DNA of 64,000 nt from Pholiota molesta. Lineage: Eukaryota > Basidiomycota > Agaricomycetes > Agaricales > Strophariaceae. The notes below the pieces were generated by a model. That model had not been told where the DNA came from. It searched no databases and saw nothing but the letters and a program-made list of their open reading frames with translations. How positions within the stretch are numbered: position 1 is the first letter of the stretch; each line of letters begins with the position of its first letter. Positions 25,606 through 38,143 of the stretch are shown here, one piece after another. The stretch covers positions 248,001-312,000 of the forward strand of contig JACGCK010000007.1 in assembly GCA_014925825.1 (NCBI GenBank). Reading direction: 5' to 3'. The position numbers and the translations under genes are program-made.

Positions 25606-26427
25606 ATGAAGTTCGCGACCATATTATTCGCTGCCTTGGGCCTTCTGGCGTCGTCGGTGGCTGCAGCCCCAACCGAAACTACCATAGAGATTGACACGCG
25701 TGACGTTCAAGTCGAGATGCAGGACTTGCAGCTGCGCTTCGACGACCACCCAATCATGCAACACTACTTCGGGCATCCCGCTCGCCTCAATGTCACAGAG
25801 GCCGATTATGCCCCAGGCGCGCCGGGCACAGTCGAAATTGAAAAGCGGGGTGGGATAGCGACCATCGCAAAGCTCGTTGTCAAAGGTGTAATGGCTATTG
25901 TCAATCTAATCAAGGGCAAGATTGAAGCAGATAAACAAGTGCGTTTTCAAGCTGCTATTTCTATCATTTTTGTTGTTGAATATCCATGAATTTTTTTTGT
26001 ACTCATAGATGCGCTCGCAATGGACGGGTGATATGATTGGCAAGTTCAGGGCGAAATATCCTCATTACAATTTCGTAATCTGCCACACCGACCACAAGAC
26101 GGACTTCAAGGGTAAACAAGGCAAAGATTGGGGACACTCCCATCAGGAACTCCCGGTTTCGTTCCACAAAACCGTTGGGTAAGCTTTCACTGGTCGCTCA
26201 TTGCTTTGACTTTGGACCTCAATCCCTCTGGCAGCTACGAAATATACTGGTTCAGGGAAGGGACTTTCCACCGCTATGGGGATGGAGGATGGCTCAACGT
26301 ACGTTTCGAATCCTAACTCCTATGACATTTTTCTCTTATGACTGACCGTCTATTACAGTGGTCTTTCTCTGGAAATGTTAAGTCGCGAACTAACGAAGGA
26401 AAGGACGTTGTATTTGGTCGTCTATAA
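25606..26427 (+). CDS. Secreted DUF7888-like protein
   Basis: Four exons: 25606-25938, 26009-26178, 26235-26298 and 26359-26427, giving 211 residues. Residues 1-20 (MKFATILFAALGLLASSVAA) are a clear signal peptide. A Lys-Arg pair in 'VEIEKRGG', about residue 84, looks like a Kex2 site splitting an acidic propeptide from the mature part. The mature part begins with a hydrophobic 'IATIAKLVVKGVMAIVNLIK' helix and ends with 'GYEIYWFREGTFHRYGDGGW' and 'NWSFSGNV', which I associate with the fungal secreted DUF7888 family; that assignment is from memory. Function of the family is unknown. It is followed on the same strand by another small secreted-protein gene. Confidence 0.8.
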
Positions 26428-27116
26428 GTCACTCGATGTCATTGGCAAATCAACTAGCCTCTGAAGAAATGTTGTAACATGTAAATCCACCACATTTGAC
26501 TTAATGTATTGCCGCCCAACGCTCCTGTACTAATCCAAGTACACAACAACCAATTATTGAAGCCACTCACTGTACGTACGGGAATGAACATCAACTTCTC
26601 CATTATCTCCCCTATAACCAAATAAGCGCCCATCGTTAGATCATGGACGTTCGCTGGAATCTCATGCCTTTCTCCGCACAACTGCCAATGTTATAGTAAT
26701 TTCATAACAACATGATCGATCGCCATTTCGCCTTGCCATAGGAGCTTATTCTACTCGATTTTTATTGTAATTTTTGGCTGACATTCCGCGGCAAAAGTTT
26801 AGTCTAGCCTTCGCCAGTCCTTCCGAGTTAGTCATTTGTTGAACCACATCCGCTCAAGAGCTGACAACTATCCAAAGAAGTCGTAGGAGCGATCCGTACG
26901 CTTGAAAATTGGGCTGCGTATCCTCAGGTATAAATTGATAGGCAGCCCGACGTTTTGTGTCCATCCATATCCCCTCAGAGCCCTTGTCGAATCTCACAAG
27001 CATCACTCTCCCTACAGTCACTACACGGTCTCTCAGCCAGTCGTCTCACATTCGAAGTACGATATCCAACCTAAATATCATATTTCTGTTTTTTATATGT
27101 TCTTGGATCATCGCAG
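26428..27116. other. Intergenic; promoter of the second secreted-protein gene
   Basis: No gene. A TATAAA at 26929-26934 lies about 185 bases before the ATG at 27117 and is the likely core promoter. Confidence 0.45.
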
Positions 27117-27839
27117 ATGAAGGCAATCAACACTCTCTTTATCCTTTCTCTCTCTTGTTTCCTCTCCCATAAGGCCACAAACGCAGCCCCCATCCCCGTC
27201 CTTGGCGTCTCGGACGCTCAAGACCAGATCCACGACGCTCTGGACGAATACGATTCCAAGGCGTCTGGAATGACTTCAAAATTCGGAATCTTCCGCAGCA
27301 AAATGGATGACCTCGAACACAGAGTCGCCGTTATGGAACAGAAGAAGGAACAGGAGAAGCACAACGAACCCCGCGGCACGGTAACTGACACTATGTGCGC
27401 ACATTTTTTTCTTCTTCTTTCGATGCAACTCTCTCTTCAATTCACTGATATCTTTCCACCATTAGAGGCGGTCCCTACAAATCGATGTCTTCCGCTGCGA
27501 ATAACCTTGGCTCCCTTCCGCCAGGTTTAGAAAATGTCTACACCGACATCCTTACTGGCAGTTCCGACAAGGTTGCTACCCTTGCCAAGCGCGTCGATGC
27601 TGCTGCCAATATTGATCAGGCAGATTTCGCCCCCATGTGAGTGGCTACTGCTGTCATCCTCCCGGGAGATCGTTTTGAAATATTAGATAACAGTGTCCAG
27701 CTCGACCAGCTCGGCACTGCGACCAATGGACTTAGGTAAGAACGCAATCTTTAAAAAGTGCAGGAGTTCCGCTAACTCGTTACTTTACATGTGCAGTAAT
27801 GCTGTACCAGCTGTACCAGTCAATTTGAACTCATCTTGA
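27117..27839 (+). CDS. Small secreted protein of unknown function
   Basis: Four exons: 27117-27394, 27466-27636, 27694-27735 and 27797-27839, giving 177 residues. The first 24 or so residues (MKAINTLFILSLSCFLSHKA...) are a signal peptide. The mature chain has helical, charged stretches ('DAQDQIHDALDEYDSKASGM', 'KMDDLEHRVAVMEQKKEQEK') that may form a coiled coil, then a Gly/Ser/Asn-rich part and an 'AVPAVPV' tail. A Lys-Arg pair occurs in 'TLAKRVDAAA'. I do not recognise the family. The exon 1 donor was set at 27395 because the earlier gtaact (27381) would break the frame. Confidence 0.65.
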
Positions 27840-28307
27840 ATCAGCGACGCCGAGGTAGCGTGTACGCAGTCGAGTCGTTCAGTTTGGTTTTCATGTCTCG
27901 CCACTGTCTATGTAGTTCAATATACCCTGTTATTACACATCTCGTTGTCCGATGCTGGGTGATTTCAGATAGACATACATGCTGATCATGAGTATTAAAA
28001 CAACATGGAGTGGACGCCGATAAATAATCAAATACAATCGTATGAGAAACGTCTGTAATGTCCGCGCTGCGGGCAAATAGGTATACACGAATGCGGGACT
28101 ATTCGTTTTTCGCTAGTAGCTATAATGGTTTATCCAAAAATGAAAGTATTAGTGGTGTCGGAGATATAAGAAACATGAACGAGAGGATGGGAACAGATTT
28201 GAACACAAATGGGTATCGAGTGACTGTTGTGTAAATGTCAACTACAAAGGAAAGACGAGAGATGAAGATTGGATAAATAAACGAAAAGAGGAATATCTCA
28301 TTGGACG
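27840..28307. other. Intergenic between convergent genes
   Basis: AT-rich 3' flanks of two converging genes; nothing else is visible. Confidence 0.5.
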
Positions 28308-29871
28308 TTAATGGGATGGACCAACAGTTGGGTCTGGTGCAGCCGGTCCACCAGGCCACAGCAATTTGTCCCGGTCACTGAGTGCCCTGGCGAGCGGACT
28401 CGACTTCTTGGGTGTTGTCGAACCGGACAGCGGCCGGGAAGGTGGCACTAACTGCGGGGACGTGGAAAATGGGGCGAAAGTCGACGCGGATGGTCCCAGG
28501 ACAGACGGGTTTGATGAGCTGCCAGAGAGTTGTGAAGATGACTGGGGGAAGACGGGCGAAGAAGACGAGGTCGAGGAAGTATGAATAGAGGGTGACCGTA
28601 AGCCAGGCTGAACAGGTGGAGATGCGCCTAGCGGTAAAGATGAAGAGGAATAGAACGATGCTACGCTACTCGAGGCGCCGAAGGGGTCGTTATACACAAG
28701 TGAGGAGCCCGATGCGTCAGGGTTTGCATTCGCTAGGAAGGGACTTGGACTACTGCTCCTTGACGTTGCCGAAAGCCCAGAAAACGTCGATGTGGTCGTA
28801 GCATTGGTGATATCTCGTTCATGCGTCCTGGGGCTGGGACCCATTACGTCGTCGACTATCTTGCTCAGGTCGACCTGGCTGCTGTTTTTCGAAATGGGAT
28901 CGACGAAGCCAGGCGGGGGCCATACTTCTTCCCTGAATATGGAACCGGTCTCTGCAACTCTGGATTTAAGCAAACTAGGAGCTGGCGAGGTCGACCTAAC
29001 GAGCGAGTGCCTGTGCGAGTTTAGAGACCGCATCTGCGGAGGGACATCATCGTCATCGAAGTCCTCCCCGTCCAATAAACCTCTCCCTTCTTTCCGTTTT
29101 CCAGACACGGCGAGTGTCTTACGCAGGTTATGTCTCCGATAGACGAATATCGCAGCCAAAATAGAGAGAATAAAGACAAAGAGTGCCGTTGTTGTACCGG
29201 CTATGATAGTCGTGCGATGCGTATTTGATTGGTGTGCGGAAGGATCGAGATTGATGAGTGCTGTCGGTAATTGGGAGGTGACCTATACAGAAAGTAAGAA
29301 CGATGAATTATTATTCAGTTCCTATATAGGGAACTTACGGTGGTATCTTGTCCGCCAATTTCAGTGACGATGGTCGTGAAATTTGCCGTCACTGATGACG
29401 TTGTAGCATTCAACGCAGGGCTTGTCGTTGTAGGGGTAAAGGCTAAAGGTGGTGGAGTGATAGGTGCCGTTGAAGTGGTGCTTTCGAAAGAGGTCGTATC
29501 CGTTGAATTAGGGAGAGGGGTGGTTGATGTTGAAGGTGTCGTTCCAGAGGTCGTCCTGGAAGTCGATGAGGTAGTTGTGCTACTAAGCAGAAGCCATAAG
29601 TAGCGATCAATCAAAGAAAGAACAAGCCAATGCTCACTTCGCCGAGGTCGTTGGTGACGGTGGAGGATCGGAGGTGGGATCAGCGCCATTAGTAGAATCA
29701 GTATCTGTACTAGTGGGACTACTGGCAGTGGTGAAGTGACTGCTCTGCAGGACGATGATTACATTAATGTCAGCCGCTTGCATTCATGGTGAGTTAGCTC
29801 ACGATAACGGATGCTAGGTTGGGAAAAGACGTTAGCGGATCACCCTGGATTTGCCTAGGAAAAGCTTGCAT
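28308..29871 (-). CDS. Single-pass membrane protein with Ser/Thr-rich ectodomain
   Basis: Exons 29744-29638, 29582-29339 and 29282-28308 are well supported by frame; 29871-29803 is a probable upstream exon (MQAFPRQIQGDPLTSFPNLA), but it carries no signal peptide, so a further 5' exon may be missing. The ectodomain is nearly all Ser, Thr and Pro with Asn-x-Thr sites, as in heavily O-glycosylated wall-sensor or mucin-like proteins. One transmembrane helix ('TTIIAGTTTALFVFILSILA' and on) is followed by a basic stop-transfer 'YRRHNLRK'. The cytosolic part of about 270 residues is Ser/Pro-rich and low complexity. The layout resembles Mid2/Wsc/Skg6-like proteins of basidiomycetes, but no specific domain can be named. 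Confidence 0.65.
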
Positions 29872-30632
29872 CTTGAGACGCCCCGGGACCAAAGGGGCCA
29901 CCTCAAGATGAGGGCAAAATTCAAGAATTCTGGAGGAAGACCGCGGTCATCGTTGAAGCAACGTCCCACGAATGTTTTGAGTTTTCACAGCCCGCACCGC
30001 CACGAGGCACCGCCAAGGCAGATGCCGTTCCAGCCTCAAACTGGAAATATCTCCGGATGGGAACGATTACTTCGAACAACTCAATGTACGAGCTTTGAAA
30101 TCACATAGATTCCCTCAGACCATTTAAGTCGGTCGGAGTATAATGGAATGGATATGGGAGGATACGACAGCTCACTTATATTATTTTCGTTTATCGTTCA
30201 GGAGGAATTTCCTCATGAATGGGAAAAGACGGTCTGAAAAGGCCGTAGATAACCAAGCTCATTTATTCACATATGTACATCGCTTGCGGCCTGACATTTA
30301 ACTTCCAAGTTCAGAAAGGAAAGAAATTGATACATATACATGACGTAGTAAAATGCTTTGCGAGTGGCGTAAATCAAAGTATTGAATACATAATAAAATG
30401 ACGGCTGAGGAATGAGATCGACTTGATGAGACGCAGCTGTCGTCATTGAACAGGGCCTTGAGATATTTTCAAAAATCACACTGGTGTAGAACTGGTTGAA
30501 AGCGGTGAGTGGAACTGACGTCGATAAACTTCGCCATCCCAGTGTAGCAAGCACCTATATTTAGACACATACACTTTAGCGCCCGACAACAACGCATATT
30601 GATCCAGTCGAGTACATATCTTGCACAAATTA
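29872..30632. other. Intergenic; unresolved open frames
   Basis: On the minus strand, 30267-30554 and 30476-30733 hold open frames that overlap the 3' end of the NACHT gene. They could be alternative terminal exons, but the phases fit a stop at 30633 better. A missing 5' exon of the membrane-protein gene may lie in 29872-30100. Confidence 0.35.
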
Positions 30633-33372
30633 CTACCAGCCAGATCTAAAAAACCTGAGATGACTACGAACGGAGTATTTGATGTTGTCGAAGGTGTTTG
30701 GAAATAATCGGGAACTGCGAATGTGTGTGCCAATAACGACGGAATCAGCGCCGTATTCGTCGCATATAATACATCTATCAGTATCTTCGAGATGTGTATG
30801 CTTCAAATAAAGCAAACCACACCTCTGACGGATTTAGATCATTCAGTTAACGCAAGGCTCGTTGGAATTTATATCAATGATGAAAGATGGCTTACCTCCA
30901 CGTATGCTAAGCTGGCCCAAGCGATGCCATAAGCGACTGGCCCTGTTTCCTTAGAATGTGGTAGGTCATCTCTATATTGGAGTGCAGTGTCGCGTAGAAG
31001 TTGGGCAAGACCATAATCTTTCGAAGCCTTGGACAGTATTGTCTTAAACCAGCGGTCAAACGAAACTTGGACATCGATCGTTTGAACCCCACTGTCAGTT
31101 CTGCGAACTGATCTTTGGAATTCGACTTTTTGGCTGCGTTCTGCAGGGCTATTATTAGCTGAAAATCAGTGGCTGTTCCATTATGCCAGTACCATTTTTA
31201 AATCGACTTACCTAGGGAAAATAACACTGACTATTTGCTTCGCTAGTGCTAAATAGCTTCCACTATGTACGTAGTAGTGTCCAGCCAGGGAGCGGTCTTG
31301 GAACAACTGGCAGAAAATATCATCGACGCAGTAGGTGTCATATAGATCCAAGAGCGTCGAGTCAAGTTTAAGGCTTTCTTCAATCTCCTCTGGTGATTGA
31401 CATACTGCGTAGAGTAATGTATGAAATATATGGCCTGAGTTAATATTAGCGGAAAGCGCCAAAATGGTGGGAACAAAAGCTCGGAGAGTTGAAGGATATT
31501 TTGAAATGTGTTCCATGAAAAAGGCAAGGAATTCCTCTTGCAGACGTGCAAGAAAATTAACCCGTTCTCCAGCCTAATTTGTGTAAGCGGCCTTGAAGGT
31601 CTATGGGTAAAATCAATGCGACACACCCGTTGTTCAATTTTAGCAAATGACCTCCTTGGTGCTGACCTAACCTAACACATGTGAAGTTGTCTTGTAAAAT
31701 TCTCGAGTAATTTTATACGAGTTGGACCAACCTGTCGCTTGATGCAATAAAAGAACTCCCTCCACTCTGTCGTCTGTATCTCATGTGCAAAGTCCATATA
31801 CATTTCCTCCAAAAGTGCCCTAAGATTAAACTGAGCGAGATCATCCGCGAGTTCACCACTGATAGGTAAATCTCTGCAGTGACAATTGAACATTTCGACA
31901 CGCTTAGGAAAGAAGATTTTAGTCGACAATTGACGGTTCCCAATGGCCTTCAGCCAGCGGCGACTGAGAGTGATGTGTCCTTGAGTTTTACCGACATAGA
32001 ATTCGTGGGATCGGGATCGGTCCATCAAGAAGTCGTATAGTGAAGCATGATGGATACGTACTACGCCAGCATCATCAGCAAAGGGGACGAAAACCAAAGC
32101 ATGCATGTCGACGAGGGCTCTTCGGACGTTAAGGCCCAGCAAGTCCCCAATCAATCCGACAGTCAAATCGGGAGGATTACGGACGTCAGCCTTAAGTAGG
32201 AGTAGCGTCAATATCTCTAGAACCTGCGAAAGGTCAGCCACGGAAGAGAGGATATGATGATAGAGTATGTCAAGGAGTGCAAAAGGCCTCTCATTTCCTG
32301 CAGCCAATAAACCCAATATAATGTCCAGTCGCTCCTGAGGATGATGCCGAATGGAGTCAATGAATCGCAAGACTGTAGCGGCAAAAATAAACTGGCCAGA
32401 GGCTTTTCTTACAAGGCGATTGACATCGCTGTCAGACGGCCACGAAGAAGGGAGATGGGCGCCCAACCGGAGGTGTTTGTCGTGTATTTGTCTAAATGTA
32501 GAATTGAAATAGAGTTTGATATCACCGTCCGGGTTATACTTGTTATCGAGTTCTAAAGGCCGCATGAAAGAGTGGAGGAAGGGCTGAGCGAAAGCTTCAC
32601 GGATTTCATACTCTGACCGACTGGCGATGAGGAAGATGAGCGGTATATGTTGAAGCTCCGAGATAGCCTCCCCTATAGCATTCAAAAGGTCGGCCTGAGA
32701 CCTGGAATTTGGGCCACTTTCATCGAGGCCATCTAAGATCACAAAAATCGGGCCAGCCAAAGCTGCCAGTACGGTATTGAGGGGTTCGACCACGAGCACC
32801 TGCATTTGTGTGGCAAGCGTGCGGGAAAAAATGGTTGGATCCTGCTCAATTGCAGTGAAGAGATGGTTTTCAATCACGGGAAGAAATCGCGAGATTTGAT
32901 ATGCAATGGTCGCGACCACTCGTGTCATGTCGTTGCGCCCGGCGGCGGTGCGAGAGAAGAAGAAGGACGCGGCAAGGAGGCCTCGCTTTTTGCACTCCTC
33001 CGCGATGCTCTGTCCAATGGCGGTCTTTCCAGAGCCAGCAGGACCGTACATCCATAGAATTAGCTTGCGTCTGGCTTCAAGCGCTTTGGTCCATTCCATG
33101 ATTTCTTCCCGGATAGCCACACGTGTGTCGGGATGACATTTGGGAGGATCGCCTCGTTCAGCGGCATCGTGAAAGGCGCCATTCGAGATATTGTTCAGAA
33201 GCAGCCTTAAGCCTATTCAAATAGTTTCGGTTATTATACCAGCCTCTCATTGCTTGGGAAGATTGCTACCTTGACGCTCCGAGTTGCCTTGAAAGGATGC
33301 GTTTCCATTAACGTGCGTAATCGTTGGGTTGTTGATAACAGTGTGCGATACATTGGGAAAGTAGTTAGCCAT
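30633..33372 (-). CDS. NACHT-domain NTPase (fungal NLR-like)
   Basis: Five exons agree in phase: 33372-33270, 33212-31732, 31573-31212, 31148-30896 and 30800-30633, giving 788 residues. The start 'MANYFPNVSHTVINNPTITH' followed by 'VNGNASF' is the N-terminal signature common to agaricomycete NACHT proteins. Next come a Walker A motif 'GPAGSGKTAIGQS' (about residues 91-103), a Walker B-like 'PIFVILDGLDES', and the NACHT tail with 'IASRSEYEIREAF' and 'ASGQFIFAATVLRFI'. Fungal NACHT proteins are STAND ATPases, several of which act in self/non-self recognition and programmed cell death; this one's role is unknown. The C-terminal 300 residues show no ankyrin, WD40 or obvious TPR repeats. The donor of intron 2 (gttggt) is slightly unusual. 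Confidence 0.85.
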
Positions 33373-33779
33373 TTGATGAGATCGTGGAAGGGAGGTAAAA
33401 TTGAGAAGAAGGATCGACTGTCGAAAGCAAGACGAAAAGCAGGGCCATCGTGCTGTGTTGATGCTGTGCACACTGCATATCTGTCTGAGTCTCTCGTTTT
33501 TAATATCACGCGGGAATCCCACTATGTAGTGTTATAATTACTGCTCAAGTCGTTATGTAACAAGAATCTCAGCCGCTCAAGAACATACACAATATTTTAA
33601 TCGAGCTCAACTGTCAATGATCGTCCCAAATCATCAGATATCCTGTTTCCGACCTGCAAGAAACGTTACTTGGCATGATACTACATTAAAGTACACTAAA
33701 AATAAGTAAGTATGTATGTGAAGAGGTCGTATGGAGGCGCGTACAAAAATCCTGAACCGCGAATTTCAAAATCTCCAAC
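33373..33779. other. Short intergenic region
   Basis: It contains the NACHT gene promoter and the 3' flank of the next minus-strand gene. Nothing else is recognised. Confidence 0.4.
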
Positions 33780-35608
33780 TCAGTTCTTCAAAGCATGCTT
33801 CCCTGCGCTATCTTCTTTATGATGCTTCCCACTCAGCGCCCGCACCTCCTTCTTCAGTTTCTCAAAGAATCCCGGCTTCTTCGCCTCCGTTCCATCCAAA
33901 CGACCTCCGTGCCCGTTGGGCGGGGCTCCATGGGCATGAGCATGAGCAGGCTTCGTGGGTGCAGTGGTGGGAGCGATGACAGGAGTGGCCATGCCAGCAA
34001 CATCTCCAGCCGCTCCGGCCCCGGCAGCCGCCGAAGCCGCCACCGCGCCCACGCCCGTCGCAGGCTGCGCAGACTTTTGTGGTGCACCCATGCCCGCATC
34101 GTCTTTTTGCGGAACGGGCGGTGGTCCGTGCCCAGGCGTCGCGCGCGATGAGTCGACTCTCTCCCACCCAGTGGATTCTGAACCAGGCTTCGACTCGGCG
34201 GCGTGCGGTCTCTGCGGCGATGCTGGGTTAACACCCGTGGTGATCTGGGCGCCAGGCGCGGTTCCTAAAATCTCCTCGTGTGGGGCCAGCGGGTGCTCGC
34301 GCCCTTTTGTGACAGGCGTGTGGCGGTGGACGGGCTGGGCTTGGGAGGGGGGTTGAGGCTTGGCTTCGGTGTCTTCCTGGCGCGCTGGCGATGGCGCAGG
34401 CTTCACATCGGCGGTTCCTGCGTTTGCCCTGGAGGCGTGAAGAGAGCTTATGACTTTGCTAGCCACGGAATCTGGGACGTCGTGGCCCGGACCTCCACTG
34501 GTATCGGCGGACACTGGGACGCGCTCCCCGGTAGCACTTCTTTCGTCTTGCGCGTTCTCAAGGGCAATGGAGCTAAATGTTGACTGCGCGTCGTCCTGCA
34601 TCTTCCCACTGAATAGACTGTCGCCTGGCGTGTACAAATTGTGGTTGACTTGGGTCCCCACAAGACTCCGCGTGCTCGCGTCGGTATCCGCACCAGTCTC
34701 TGATTGTCGCTCCGGCGTAATGTACTCGTCCAAGCTTGCCTCAGTTGGGCTGGATGTGGAGCGGTCGGCGTTTTCATTATCCTAGGCGAGATCTAGTTAT
34801 ACGGGTACCGTTGACGTACCGTATCCTACTCACAAGTGTGACTTTTCTGGGTGACTTTGGCTTCCCTGGGATATGATTATCCTTTCTGACGCCCTCCAAT
34901 CCCTCGTGCATGGTTTCAGTTCGATTTTCATCTGCACTTGGAGGCTGCGAAGCTGAGACTGAGACTGTATGTTCTTTGGTGTCAATTCCGGCTGCCAAGT
35001 CCGAATTCTCCTTCGGAGAAGATGCTGAGCCATCGGTATGCACAGTTCGAGAGTTTTCGGTGGAAACCGCTAAGATATACTTGGAATGAGTTCTGAAGCG
35101 CATACGCACCGGATAGCGATTACTCACGCAGATAAGCGGCAACATTATCCGGCAGATATCCACCGACTGCTTCCCCAGTTCTCGAAGCGTAGTCGCGCAC
35201 CGTTTCCGCCGCGGATGTTGTGGCGTCCTTCACGTACTGTGCGTCTCGATCTGGCGCAGTCGTTGTAGTGTCTTTGCCTTGCTGCTCGTTTGGAAGGGGA
35301 ACGGTACCGAGGTCCGTGCTCGGAGGAAAGGCGCCAGGGACAAGTTGGCTGACGCTCCCGGGTGTTTCCACTGGAGCGTTTGAGCGTGGATATAATCCAT
35401 GCATCGCGAATTTAGATGGTTGGGTGTCGGCCGTCGGCTCGTTCGCAGGGTGATCTTTGGCTGTATCGGGTGCAAGGGCTTCCAGAGTCGATGATGCCCA
35501 TTCTGAAGAACGGTCTCCTTGGTCGTTCAGTGTGCCGAGAGCGTTGCCACTGCTAACATCAACGCTCGTCGCGATGTTGTTTTCAGGGTTAAATTCATTA
35601 GCGTTCAT
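33780..35608 (-). CDS. Low-complexity hydrophilic protein with basic C-terminal motif
   Basis: Three exons keep frame: 35608-35128, 35069-34834 and 34781-33780, giving 572 residues. The protein has no signal peptide, membrane helix or globular core; it is rich in Pro, Ala, Ser, Thr, Gln and Glu. A 'VGGYLPDNVAAYL' segment closes exon 1, and a charged 'KKPGFFEKLKKEVRALSGKH' lies at the C terminus. Both elements recur in many basidiomycete hydrophilic proteins I recall, which lack an assigned function and resemble stress-type disordered proteins. A 'LVPG...LGTVPLPNEQ' stretch (near 35275-35350) resembles motifs in the tandem-exon gene at 43.9-47.7 kb. The ATG at 35608 was chosen; an upstream ATG (35632) lies across a likely intron acceptor. 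Confidence 0.7.
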
Positions 35609-38143
35609 GTCGGATAGTCCTATATTACACAATTATGGTTTGCGTGAGCTGAAGATAGATATTAGCTGTGAAATGTTGTTCAGGATGTGGTATGAAGAAA
35701 GGGATATGAGGAGCCCCAGTGGAGTTCCATCGTCGATGAGGTTCGCTTAATGTTTGACGTCACATAACGTAATCCAGGTCATTCATTTAAATTGGCGCCG
35801 GCGCCTAGGCGAGGTTCAAGAGGCGCCCGGCTACGACCGGCCCCATGGAGGCAATACAAGCCCTGCAACAATCGCTCATGATCAGCATCGCGCAATCTCT
35901 TTGCTTCCAACTACTCGGAAATGAAGCCCGTAAAGTCCGCGCTAGCCCGAGGCAGTGTGAATTCCCTATCGCAGTGCATTTTAATGATTTCCCATTAATC
36001 ATTCCGAAATAAGCAGTATTCCGTCTTAACAGGGGCGCTCTGTTGCGTAATGCGTCGCGGGAAGCACATCTGAGTGGTTCTATGTCAATAACGTTCTTGA
36101 GATTGTGAAATGCCATGTTGCAGAGCTTTTGCATCATTTCTCCACAAATCACATCCCCAATAACTGTTTGTCAAGCTTTATACTACGCCCTGAGGCACAT
36201 TCTAGATGTCAACAACTATATTTTTAAGTGGCTTTTGTGGTGTAGTAGTCTTCTAATTGATAACTGCAGCGGTTCTTCGGAATGTCCACCCGTTATCCTA
36301 CCGTAATGTGATTCATTTGGCATAAGGCAATGCTAAGCAGCTGAAAAAACACTGTTGAACGATCATAATTAGCTAGACGTCTTATCCGCGGATCGGACCG
36401 CCTTCGTCAAAGGCTAGACCAAAAAAGAAATGCTTATCACTTCACAATGTTAAGTAGAGCTATATTCTGACTCTACGCCTTGTGCTCAACCTGTGTAATC
36501 TTGAATCATGAGCTGGCAAGGCATTTATATGCACAAGGCTGCTTCCTAATCACTTTTCAGGGGTTAGAATATGCCTCATCTGCGAAGCGCTACTCTAATC
36601 GATTCACCTATCCTGCCTCGTTTCCCTCAGCTTCTATCCATATTTTTGGCCGTTATCCCCACAGATCTGGCATTTGCTGCGAGATGTCCATGGATGTAGA
36701 CCCTATTTCTCACTCAATCGACTTGCTGGACTGGATTCATGGGATAAAGTTGATCAGCGGACCGATTTCAGTGTCTTCAAGCCCGAGTGAAGCTGCTGAA
36801 TTAGGTATCAGACTCACGCGAAGGCCACGCTCAAAATCTATTTTTGGATCTGTATTTGTTGTCTGCGTCATTCAGGATAGAGATTGGGCCAGCGTTCGTG
36901 GTATCCTTGACCATTACTGCGGTGAGATCAACATTAATCTATTCTGCTTTCAACAATCAGCTGAGCTTAGTGCTAAGACATCGTTGCAAACACAGATTCC
37001 TACCGAATACTGTAACCGGGGTACCCATTTACTACAAGTCCGACAGAGATGCCTATGTTATCCATCGGGCAACTTCAGCACTGTCCCTCGGTAATAATAC
37101 TTGCCTGTCTTTAGCTGGTTAGCTGGTCTCGGATACTTTGAACCTTCCCAATAATAAGCCAGCCAAGATATTTTTCATGAGAGATTTGTACGTGGTCTCG
37201 CCTCACGAGGTAAAGTGCTGTAGCTCCTCTCAATGTCAACTTCAAACTGAATAGGAACATGATATCAGATGACATCATACTGCGCTTTGTTGACAACGAT
37301 TATTAGGACCGCATTACAAGGCATGCATCAGCTCAAATAGTCCTCGAGGCCTAAAATGCGTATCCACAAGGGATCGGTATTTGAGCTCCTTCATGTTCTG
37401 TTTGTGGCATTCGGTGGCACTCGGTTCCACTGAACCGCTGGACAGCCATGATAAGTACGATAGCCATCTTTTGGATGTCCAGATTCAACGCCAAGATGTA
37501 AAAAATGTACCCTACAAATTCTCCGAGGTACTTACTTTCAAAGTTTCTGTTTGGCAAACACAACCAATCGACGAAACCACATTGTGGTTTCCAGGAAAGG
37601 GAAAACCTCGGATGAGCCGAAGATTCCCCATAGTAGCTAGAGATATCGGTCCAGAGGTGAGAATAGTATCACAACTGCCCTCATTGCGTTTCTGCCATAC
37701 CATTGCTAACAATCTGCGATGTAGACGGTCGTGGATATGTTCATGCCCGTGTACAACCATGGCTCAACCGCTCGGAATATTATGTTGAATATTCCCAGAA
37801 TTTCCTCTTGGTACGCTCAGAATTCCGGCTTGCAAATAAGCCTTTCCGGCGCACGAAAGGGTAATTCCACGAGCTACTCAGAATCCTATTTTGGGTTTTC
37901 GGACCGGCCGTCGTTTTGTTCTTGGATAATGTCATATCGACTCTTCGAAGGCACTTGCTGGAATGGTTGGCGAATCTGTTTTCAGGTCCTTTGACAGATC
38001 ACAGAGACTCGGGTGGTTCCGTCAACTCGCCGAGAAACATGATCCTCAAGGAATATGCATTGCTTCCACCTCCTTGATCGAAACATATATAAGATCCAGG
38101 TCAACATGCAATCGAGCACACTCCTCCATTATTATCTGCGAAC
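35609..38143. other. Unassigned region with coding-like fragments
   Basis: No gene could be assembled. On the plus strand, 36480-37094, 37381-37630 and parts up to about 37860 hold open frames with fairly natural composition (for example 'PYKFSEVLTFKVSVWQTQPI' near 37510) separated by possible introns. They may be exons of an unrecognised gene or the remains of one. The final 500 bp should hold the promoter of the WOPR gene. Confidence 0.35.

Noticed and set aside
30267..30733. Alternative 3' exons for the NACHT gene
   Set aside because: They are open but out of phase with the preceding exon (ending at 30896) unless very short introns are assumed; the 30800-30633 exon fits directly.
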